64,000 nucleotides of DNA from Hymenobacter fodinae. GTDB taxonomy: Bacteria > Bacteroidota > Bacteroidia > Cytophagales > Hymenobacteraceae. Below the pieces are notes generated by a model. The model made no database searches and was not told the DNA's origin. It saw only the letters and a list, made by a program, of their open reading frames with translations. The stretch spans positions 186,001 to 250,000 of the forward strand of contig NZ_SRLA01000002.1 in the NCBI RefSeq assembly GCF_004745825.1, given 5' to 3'. The position numbers and the translations under genes were made by a program. Within the stretch, counting starts at the first letter, position 1; the number at the start of each line of letters is the position of its first letter. Of this stretch, positions 58,070-64,000 are shown piece after piece.

Positions 58070-59395
58070 GTGAAGCTCACGTACCGGCAATGGGTGAAGA
58101 CACCCGATAGCTCGGGCCGCTGCCTCATCTTCCTAGATATCGCATGGCAGGGCCAGCGAGCCCGACTCTCAACGGGCGTAAAGTGTAAGCCTGAACACTT
58201 CGACCCGACAAAAGCCCTGAAGGTTTCGAAGGACCTGGATAAGACGCGGCTTAATTCCCGGCTGGCCTCCGTTGAGAAGGCGGTGCTCACTGTCTTCAGC
58301 ACCGCCGAAGCCCACGGCAAGCCCGTCGAGCTGGCCCATCTGACGGAAGCCATTGCCGCTCTCGGGGCAAAGCCCGTGCGGAAAGCAGTTGCTCCGGAGG
58401 AAGTACCTGATAAAAGCTTTGCTGAACTCTATGCTCAGTGGAAAGCTGAGCACCCGGGGCAGGGAAGTGATGCCGCCCGGCGCTACCAGCAGGTGCTAGG
58501 CCACCTCGAAACCTTTCATCCAGGTTTCGTGCTAGCCCACCTCACGAAGCCTGTCTTCTACGACTACTTAGCCTACCTGCAAAAGGCTGGCCTCAGTGAT
58601 AGCACCATCGCGGGCCACGTCAAGTTCCTGCGAGTGTGTCATACGCTGAGTGAGCAGCCTATTCCGACATGGCTAAAGTTCAGTGCCAAGTACGGGCGTC
58701 CGGCTTCGCTTCGTCGGGATGAGCTGGCCGCCATCTGGAAACTCCAGGATCTACAGCCTTATCTACAGCGGGAGCAAGAACGCCTAATGTTTCAGACGTT
58801 GCTGCTGCTACGTGATTCCGACCTGCGCAAGCTTAAGCCGCATCACGTTACCGAAGAGGACATACCCGGCTGCGGCCGCGTGCCCGTGCTGCGCTTCTAC
58901 CAGACTAAAACCAACGAAGCCGTAGCCGTGCCCTTGCCGCCCATTGCCGCTACCATCTGGGAGCGTTGGGAAGGGAAGGTGCCTGTAGTGGCCCAGCAGA
59001 ACCGAAACCTCTACATTAAGGAGCTAGCCCAAACGGCAGAGCTGACGCGGGCCCATGTGCGCGTACGCTTCAAGATGGGCAAACCCGAAGAGGAAGTGCT
59101 TCAGCTCTGGCAGGTCATCACCACCCACACGCCCCGGCACACTGGCGCTGACATGGTCTTGTGGGGCAGTGATGGCGACAGTAATTTAAAGGAGCTGGCC
59201 CTAGGCCACACCGCCGGCGCCAGCGTTTATGGCTACGATACGCTGGAGCGTTACGCACCTCTGTTGCTACGGGCCTGGCAGAAAGTGGCAGAAGCCTCTA
59301 ATTTTACTGCCAGTTCTACTGACAACTCAGTTTCATTTAGTAATACCTGCGCAGTGGTACCACAGGGTATAATCTTCAAGCGTATTACTAAATAG
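58070..59395 (+). CDS. int: Tyrosine integrase
   Basis: 441 residues from the GTG at 58070, two bases after the repressor stop; a GTG at 58037 would overlap it. The N-terminal arm-binding domain (KLTYRQWVKTPDSS, LDIAWQGQRARLSTGVKCKP) is of the Bacteroidota phage type, then a SAM-like core-binding domain and the catalytic domain: Arg in LLRDSDLRKL, the beta-Lys region FYQTKTNEA, HTPRHTGADM, LGHTAGASV and the Tyr of YGYDTLERY. It catalyses recombination at the tmRNA core. The last codons contain arm-type repeats (59305-59327). Confidence 0.95.
   Translation: MKLTYRQWVKTPDSSGRCLIFLDIAWQGQRARLSTGVKCKPEHFDPTKALKVSKDLDKTRLNSRLASVEKAVLTVFSTAEAHGKPVELAHLTEAIAALGAKPVRKAVAPEEVPDKSFAELYAQWKAEHPGQGSDAARRYQQVLGHLETFHPGFVLAHLTKPVFYDYLAYLQKAGLSDSTIAGHVKFLRVCHTLSEQPIPTWLKFSAKYGRPASLRRDELAAIWKLQDLQPYLQREQERLMFQTLLLLRDSDLRKLKPHHVTEEDIPGCGRVPVLRFYQTKTNEAVAVPLPPIAATIWERWEGKVPVVAQQNRNLYIKELAQTAELTRAHVRVRFKMGKPEEEVLQLWQVITTHTPRHTGADMVLWGSDGDSNLKELALGHTAGASVYGYDTLERYAPLLLRAWQKVAEASNFTASSTDNSVSFSNTCAVVPQGIIFKRITK
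59305..59327. repeat. Probable integrase arm-type sites, right arm
   Basis: TACTGCCAGTT (59305-59315) and TACTGACAACT (59317-59327), inside the 3' end of int. Counterpart of 12451-12473. Confidence 0.65.
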
Positions 59396-59414
59396 AAATA
59401 AAGAGAAAGAAATG

Positions 59415-59434
59415 CGAAACCCTGCAGCTCCACT
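59415..59434. other. attR: attR core of the prophage
   Basis: CGAAA then CCCTGCAGCTCCACT, 19 of 20 identical with attL. It keeps the 3' end of the host's displaced tmRNA segment. Confidence 0.88.
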
Positions 59435-59436
59435 TT

Positions 59437-59473
59437 AAACCCACCTCATGGCAGCATGAGGTGGGTTTTTGTT
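59437..59473 (+). terminator. Original host terminator of tmRNA
   Basis: AAACCCACCTCATG (59437-59450) pairs with 59455-59468, then TTTTTGTTTTT. Before integration it would follow ssrA directly; now it follows int. The gap 59474-59545 holds no other feature. Confidence 0.82.
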
Positions 59474-59545
59474 TTTCAGCCCTAACGGACTGGTGCCGTT
59501 GCCGCGCCAGCGTAATGGCCAGCTTTTGCTTCTCTGCTCCATTAC

Positions 59546-60634
59546 ATGGAACCAACGCCTACTACACCACCCGCCCGGTTCTATGAAATTGACCTGCTGC
59601 GCTTTGTGGCCGCATTTGCCGTGATGATTTACCACTACGGCTACCGGGGGTGGGCGTTAGGTCCGCTTAGTCCTGTTCGGTACCCAGAATTGTCAGGGGC
59701 CAAATATGGGTATCTGGGTGTAGAACTCTTCTTTCTGATCAGTGGCTACGTGGTGCTGATGTCGGCCTACCATAAAAACGTGGGCGACTTCTTCGTGGCG
59801 CGGGTGGCACGGCTGTATCCGGCGTACTGGGTAGCCTGCACGATTACTTTCTTGATCACCCTAATGTGGGGGCCAAAGCCGGGCAGTATGTACTGGCAAC
59901 CTGAATTTACGGCCACCATCAAGTTATACGCCTACAACATGAGCATGCTGCAGGAGTTCTTTGGGCAGCAGATGCTAGACACAGCCTATTGGACGCTGCG
60001 GATAGAAATTACCTTCTACTTCTTAATGGCAGTACTTATTGGGCTTCGGCTGATGAAGCACCTTGATGTAGTACTGCTACTATGGCTTGGTTACGCGGCG
60101 CTGGTGGGCCCGCTGCCAGCCAGCAACTATGCCACTCACCTGGTGTTTCCGCGGTTTAGCCCGTTTTTCGCCGCTGGCATGATCCTGTACTTGTTACAGT
60201 ACCGCTTACAGGCGCAGTGGAAGTTGTATGCGCTGCTGGCCCTGGCTTTTCTGTTAGCCTTGCGCAGTGGTGCGGCCGAGGCAGAAGTGTATCAGGTGCA
60301 GTTCAACCAACCCTTTTCCCAACCGCTCATTGCTGGCACCATCGCGCTTCTGTTTCTGGTCATGTACCTTGTTAGCCAGCGCAAAATCACGCTACGGCTG
60401 CGTTGGTTGGCGTCGTTGGGAGCACTCACCTACCCGCTTTATCTCCTGCACGGAAATATAGGCTGGATTATCTCTCAACACCTATACGGTAGGGTAAACC
60501 GGTATGTACTCTTGGTAGGCCTAGTGGTGGGTATGCTACTGGCGGCCTACGTATTACACACATTCGTGGAAAAGAGGTACAGCAAAGTACTCGCAACCCA
60601 GGCTAAGAAGCTTTTAGCAGTTTTCAACCGATAA
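59546..60634 (+). CDS. Acyltransferase 3 family membrane protein
   Basis: 362 residues with about ten membrane spans. The N-terminal IDLLRFVAAFAVMIYHYGYR holds the catalytic-type His of the family, and RVARLYPAYW the conserved Arg motif. It should transfer acyl groups, often acetyl, to sugars of surface polysaccharide or peptidoglycan in the inner membrane. It is the first host gene right of attR, with no phage character. The start at 59546 gives the expected short N-terminus. Confidence 0.9.
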   Translation: MEPTPTTPPARFYEIDLLRFVAAFAVMIYHYGYRGWALGPLSPVRYPELSGAKYGYLGVELFFLISGYVVLMSAYHKNVGDFFVARVARLYPAYWVACTITFLITLMWGPKPGSMYWQPEFTATIKLYAYNMSMLQEFFGQQMLDTAYWTLRIEITFYFLMAVLIGLRLMKHLDVVLLLWLGYAALVGPLPASNYATHLVFPRFSPFFAAGMILYLLQYRLQAQWKLYALLALAFLLALRSGAAEAEVYQVQFNQPFSQPLIAGTIALLFLVMYLVSQRKITLRLRWLASLGALTYPLYLLHGNIGWIISQHLYGRVNRYVLLVGLVVGMLLAAYVLHTFVEKRYSKVLATQAKKLLAVFNR

Positions 60635-60703
60635 CCGGCTAGCCGTAGCAAAGCAGGCTAAAGCTAGGATTACCGCAAGTGAGATTAGCTAGTGCGTAGT
60701 GGC

Positions 60704-62038
60704 CTAGGTAATGGCCTTTTCTTCGTGTGGTTGCTCCCGCGGCTGAGAAATTCTGGCACCGCCAATGATGGAGCGCAGGCCTTTATCGTAACTGAGGTAG
60801 CTCCAGCTCCAGTTCAGGAACACGGCCAGACGGTTGCGGAAGCTCACCAACGACAGCACGTGCACTATGCTCCAGGCCAGCCAGGCCAGCAGGCCACCCA
60901 AGTGGTACTCGCGGCCAAATAGTTTGATGTCGGCTACGGCGTGGTTGCGGCCGATGGTGGCCATGCTGCCTTTATCGTCGTAGCGGAAGGGTTGGCGCGG
61001 GCGGCCAGCCAAGTGTTGGGTGATGTTGTGGGCAAGCAGCTTCCCCTGCTGCAAAGCCGGCTGCGCCACCATGGGGTGGCCATCGGGGTAGGCCTCACTG
61101 CGCATGGCAGCAATGTCGCCGATGGCAAATATGTTGTCGTAGCCCGCTACTTGGTTGTATTCATCCACTTGATAGCGGTTGCTAGGCAGCAAACTTTCGG
61201 GGCGTAGGCCACTGATGGGGCTGCCCGTGACCCCGGCCGCCCAAATGAGCGTGCGGGTAATCAACTTTTCCCCCGTGTTGAGCGTGACCGTGTAGCCATC
61301 GTACGACTTCACGCGTCGGTTTAGCCACACTTGCACCCCAAACTGCTTCAGATACTCCAACGATTTTTCGGAAGCCTCCTTCGACATGCCTTTGAGCAAG
61401 TCTGGTCCGCTCTGGATCAGGTGAATATCCATTTGCTTGAAATCCAGCTCCCGGTAATCGCGCGGGAACACGTGGGTACGCAGCTCACTGAGGGCACCCG
61501 CAATTTCAACCCCGGTGGGGCCGCCGCCCACAATCACAAAGTCAAGCAGGCTGTTGAGCTGCTCCATGTCGCCGAGCTGGAGGGCCTGCTCGAAATTGGC
61601 CAACACGGTGTTACGCAGCTCAATGGCGTCGGCTACGCTCTTAAGCGTAATGGCGTGCTGCTGCATCTGCGCATCGCCGAAGAAATTGCTGGTAGCCCCC
61701 GTGGCCAGCACCAAGTAGTCGTAGCGCAACAGACCAATCGAGGTTTCCAGCAAGTGTTGCTCAGTATCAACCGACTGCACCTCGGCCATGCGGAAGTAGA
61801 AGTTCTCCTGCTCGTCAAGAATCTTGCGGAACGGCGACACAATGCTGTCGGCCGCTAGGCCTGCCGTGGCTACTTGGTAGAGCAAGGGCTGAAAGGCGTG
61901 GAAGTTTTGGCGGTCGATGAGCACTACTTGCACGGGGGCATGCCGCAACTCTCGCGCTAGCTCCAGGCCCGCAAACCCGCCACCCACAATCACTACCCGC
62001 GGTTTGCCTAGGTCTTCAATCTTAGTTAAGCTATCCAT
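60704..62038 (-). CDS. ndh: Type II NADH dehydrogenase
   Basis: 444 residues. It oxidises NADH and passes electrons to menaquinone without pumping protons, at the inner membrane. It has the FAD motif VIVGGGFAGLELARELR, the NADH site VIVGGGPTGVEIAGAL, the QPLLYQVATAGLA segment and the ATP-type AIGDIAAM near FAD. The C-terminal 90 residues (LGGLLAWLAWSIVHVLSLVS) contain a membrane-attaching hydrophobic part. A weak box with one mismatch, TATCTTTA, lies on the - strand near 62067. Confidence 0.93.
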   Translation of the reverse strand: MDSLTKIEDLGKPRVVIVGGGFAGLELARELRHAPVQVVLIDRQNFHAFQPLLYQVATAGLAADSIVSPFRKILDEQENFYFRMAEVQSVDTEQHLLETSIGLLRYDYLVLATGATSNFFGDAQMQQHAITLKSVADAIELRNTVLANFEQALQLGDMEQLNSLLDFVIVGGGPTGVEIAGALSELRTHVFPRDYRELDFKQMDIHLIQSGPDLLKGMSKEASEKSLEYLKQFGVQVWLNRRVKSYDGYTVTLNTGEKLITRTLIWAAGVTGSPISGLRPESLLPSNRYQVDEYNQVAGYDNIFAIGDIAAMRSEAYPDGHPMVAQPALQQGKLLAHNITQHLAGRPRQPFRYDDKGSMATIGRNHAVADIKLFGREYHLGGLLAWLAWSIVHVLSLVSFRNRLAVFLNWSWSYLSYDKGLRSIIGGARISQPREQPHEEKAIT

Positions 62039-62233
62039 AAATCAGGTGGGCGCGCAAAGGCAGGTTAAAGATAAATGCAGAAGCTGAGGGTAAGAGTAGT
62101 GTGGCCGCAAGCTACTACTTGGTACCTAATCACAACAGCTCAGCTGCTTACGGGCCGTCAGCTTAAAACGATACTCCATTGAATAAGTAAGGGGCTAAGT
62201 GCACTGCGGTAGTGGCTGTGAAAGTTTGCGCAC

Positions 62234-62247
62234 TGCTTATATAAGCA
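62234..62247. promoter_or_regulatory. 14-bp palindrome upstream of a secreted protein gene
   Basis: TGCTTATATAAGCA; the half GCTTATAT recurs at 62260-62267. The intergenic stretch 62039-62347 holds no gene. A regulator site or an AT-rich promoter element are both possible. Confidence 0.35.
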
Positions 62248-62347
62248 ACTATTAAGCAGGCTTATATGACCTTCAAGAGGTGGGCTACGTAAGCAGGGAC
62301 TAGGCTGTAGCCTTGCTTCTCCATCATTCTACTTTGTGTGCTCTCAT

Positions 62348-62701
62348 ATGAACTACTCACTCTTCGTAGCCGCAGCGCTTTTACTAGGCACTACTACCGC
62401 CACCCAGGCGCAAACCACTCCTACTGGCACTCAGCACGGCGGCGTAGTCAACCAAACCACGGTGCCGCCCATTAACCCAGCCAACCCCGTTACTAACCCG
62501 GGCACCATCGACCAACGCACCCCTACCACCAATAGCCCTACGCAATCGGGCGTGTTGGGCACCATCGATCAGGGTACTACGCGGCCTCAGCCTACTGTGA
62601 CCCCTGAAACCATTCGGCGGTCAGCTAGCATAGAGCGGCCGGCGACTCCGCGTCGCAACGCCTCGCAGCGCAAGCCAGTTACCCGTACTATTACTCCATA
62701 A
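62348..62701 (+). CDS. Secreted Pro/Thr-rich protein of unknown function
   Basis: 117 residues from the ATG at 62348 (a start at 62336 adds four residues). Signal peptide to about residue 23 (FVAAALLLGTTTATQA), then a low-complexity Thr/Pro/Asn/Gln-rich chain with TIDQ repeats (NPGTIDQRTP, LGTIDQGTTR) and a basic C-terminus. No domain is seen. Small exported proteins of this kind are frequent in Bacteroidota. It ends at a strong bidirectional terminator. Confidence 0.7.
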   Translation: MNYSLFVAAALLLGTTTATQAQTTPTGTQHGGVVNQTTVPPINPANPVTNPGTIDQRTPTTNSPTQSGVLGTIDQGTTRPQPTVTPETIRRSASIERPATPRRNASQRKPVTRTITP

Positions 62702-62712
62702 CTCTAGGGCTT

Positions 62713-62763
62713 TAAATTTCAAACGCCTCCCAGTGCCGAGCACCAGGAGGCGTTTGAAATTTA
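62713..62763. terminator. Bidirectional terminator between convergent genes
   Basis: An 18-bp perfect stem (62713-62730 with 62746-62763) with A/T-rich outer ends, between the stop codons at 62701 and 62776. Confidence 0.85.
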
Positions 62764-62775
62764 GCGGGATACAGG

Positions 62776-63141
62776 CTAGGCCTCTTGTTCCAGGTCGCCG
62801 CCAGCGCGCAACAGCAAATCAGCTAAGGCCGTGAGTGAGGAGCGCAATTCTCCCTGAGTGGTAGCAGCTACTTGCGTGGTCTGGCTGCCGAGCATGCTAA
62901 GCGAACGGCCAATGGCTTTGCCGTCGAGGCCCTTAGCTCCCACACTAAGCATCGATTGTAAGTTGCCCAACTCCCGGTCAATGTCTTGCAAGGCCGGAAT
63001 GCCGCTCTGTTGCAGTACTTCCTGCCAATCGTCGATGGTGGTGTTGGCCGTGCTGAGCGGGATGCTGGTTAGGCCACCTTGGAGGGCGCGCAGGGTTTCG
63101 TCGAGTTGCTTGGTGTCGGGGGTATTCGAGGATTTCGCCAT
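62776..63141 (-). CDS. Hypothetical protein, 121 aa
   Basis: A helical, soluble protein. Helices such as DETLRALQGGLTSIPL and DRELGNLQSMLSVGAKGLDG suggest a four-helix layout. Not recognised. It lies 37 bases after the UV endonuclease gene on the same strand, so the two may be co-transcribed. Confidence 0.6.
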   Translation of the reverse strand: MAKSSNTPDTKQLDETLRALQGGLTSIPLSTANTTIDDWQEVLQQSGIPALQDIDRELGNLQSMLSVGAKGLDGKAIGRSLSMLGSQTTQVAATTQGELRSSLTALADLLLRAGGDLEQEA

Positions 63142-63178
63142 GAGGGAAGTCGGAAATGTCGAGGAGGGTGAAAGTAAG

Positions 63179-64000
63179 TTAGATAGGTAAGGATTGCGGA
63201 GCAGGAGAGGCTAGGCCAAGCTCGTGCAGAATAGCTACGGCGCGCCGCGCACTGATTTCCTTGTCTTTGATTTCGAGCATAATGTCAGGGTTTACGCCCT
63301 GCAAATGGGTTAGAAACTCCCGGAACAACTCTTCAATTAGAGAGGAAGTGTGCTTGCCTTTTCGCTCGCCCACGGCCTGCGAACTGTAGTCCATCATCAT
63401 GGTGCCGTCGCGCTCGGGGTGCCACGTGCTGGCTGCTAGTTGCAGCGCTTCAGCCATAGGCTCCCCGTGGTTTAGGCACTCGTGGTGGAAGTTGTCGAAC
63501 AGAATAGGAATGTCCACCGCGGCATGCACCCGCAGGCAGTCTTGCAGGCTAAATAGCCGGTCATCGTTTTCAATAACCAACCGCGCCGTAACAGCGGCCG
63601 GTAAGCGACGGTAGGTATCAATGAAGCGCGTAATAGCCAGTTCCCGGTCACCGTACAGGCCACCCACATGAATCTGGAGCTTATGCGTGCTGTCGAGGCC
63701 CATCAGATCCAGCATGGAGCCTTGGTATACTAGCTCGGCAATGCTACGCTCCACAATACCCGCGTCGGGCGAGTTCAGCACCACAAACTGGTCGGGGTGA
63801 AACGACACGCGCATGTTGTGGGCCTTAATGTAGTCGCCTACTTCCCGGAACTCAGCCGCAAAATGCGTTTGCCAGGGGAAGGTGTTAACGGGGTGCGAGC
63901 CAAACGGCACAATGCCCGAGCCGATGCGGAAGAAGAGCATGCCTTGGGCCACGTTGAACTCCAGAATACGCAGCAGGCAGCGGAGGTTATTACGCACCGT
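63179..64000 (-). CDS. uvsE: UV damage endonuclease UvdE-type (5' truncated by the window)
   Basis: The frame is open to the window edge, so about 40-50 N-terminal residues are missing. The UvdE TIM-barrel pattern is clear: NNLRCLLRILEFNVAQGMLF, FRIGSGIVPFGSHPVN, VSFHPDQFVVLNSP, LQIHVGGLYG, LVIENDD, PILFDNFHHECLNHG and DIMLEIKDKE. These supply the conserved His, Glu and Asp ligands for the three metal ions. The enzyme nicks DNA 5' to UV photoproducts. Length of the visible part fits a 300-320 residue protein. Confidence 0.92.
   Translation of the reverse strand, partial: TVRNNLRCLLRILEFNVAQGMLFFRIGSGIVPFGSHPVNTFPWQTHFAAEFREVGDYIKAHNMRVSFHPDQFVVLNSPDAGIVERSIAELVYQGSMLDLMGLDSTHKLQIHVGGLYGDRELAITRFIDTYRRLPAAVTARLVIENDDRLFSLQDCLRVHAAVDIPILFDNFHHECLNHGEPMAEALQLAASTWHPERDGTMMMDYSSQAVGERKGKHTSSLIEELFREFLTHLQGVNPDIMLEIKDKEISARRAVAILHELGLASPAPQSLPI

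Larger units (their letters stand above)
12389..59434. mobile_element. Siphovirus-type prophage in ssrA, about 47 kb
   Basis: It is bounded by the 20-bp att repeats and contains integrase, LexA-like repressor, replication genes, both terminase subunits, capsid, protease, portal, tape measure, spike and lysis genes. No sheath or contractile-tail genes are visible, so a long flexible tail is inferred. All key phage genes are open, which suggests an intact element. I see no transposase anywhere inside it. Confidence 0.93.

Noticed and set aside
1..64000. Other tRNA or rRNA genes and insertion sequences
   Set aside because: I found no cloverleaf apart from the tRNA-like part of tmRNA, no rRNA-like stretch and no transposase frame.

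Overview
The window looks like a chromosome segment of a GC-rich Bacteroidota, most likely a Hymenobacter-like member of the Cytophagales. The grounds are the Bacteroidota-type -7 promoter boxes (TAnnTTTG), few Shine-Dalgarno sequences, a tmRNA tag ending in YAMAA, and very frequent CTAGGCC words in and between genes. It carries one apparently intact, roughly 47 kb siphovirus-type prophage, integrated into the 3' end of the tmRNA gene.

Left flank (1-12406), host genes: the end of a beta-lactamase-fold hydrolase with TPRs, an unknown protein, NADP isocitrate dehydrogenase, a lipoprotein M16 peptidase, dnaX (with a 10-A slippage run that would give a gamma form), a LuxR-type regulator, a secreted prolyl oligopeptidase and ssrA (tmRNA). 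Right flank (59435-64000): an acyltransferase-3 membrane protein, a type II NADH dehydrogenase, two small unknown proteins and the 5'-truncated end of a UvdE-type UV endonuclease.

Prophage (12389-59434): attL and attR are 20-bp repeats (19/20 identical) of the T-arm and acceptor 3' end of tmRNA. Two tandem 11-bp repeats lie inside each end and are probable integrase arm sites. From the right end inward come integrase and a LexA-like repressor (+ strand), an operator region, and a leftward early operon. That operon holds small HTH and zinc-ribbon proteins, a possible recombination protein, a DnaQ-like exonuclease, a replication initiator with an iteron array inside its gene, a DnaB helicase, an ASCH-like protein and a VRR-NUC nuclease. 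The leftward late genes start at the small terminase and run through the large terminase, a G/GT-like pair joined by a -1 frameshift, tail and spike genes, the tape measure, a ClpP-type protease with scaffold, capsid, portal and a lysis set (CHAP endolysin, candidate single-protein spanin). Morons lie near attL (sugar-nucleotide epimerase, DUF3307 membrane protein) and, on the + strand, inside the late region (lipoprotein).

The most interesting region is 31.1-36.3 kb, an AT-richer cassette set between the tail-fibre and tail-spike genes. A ribbon-helix-helix regulator is divergent from a five-gene operon. That operon encodes an AntA-type antirepressor, an S24-like protein lacking both catalytic residues, a GIY-YIG protein and a seven-fold zinc-ribbon/GIY-YIG protein. 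A perfect 18-bp palindrome sits between -33 and -7 of the operon promoter. The layout parallels the immI (arc/mnt/ant) region of phage P22, which also lies beside the tailspike gene. The cassette splits the late genes, and a three-repeat element found upstream of the small terminase recurs at the same distance from a start codon on the far side of the cassette, as expected of a second late promoter.
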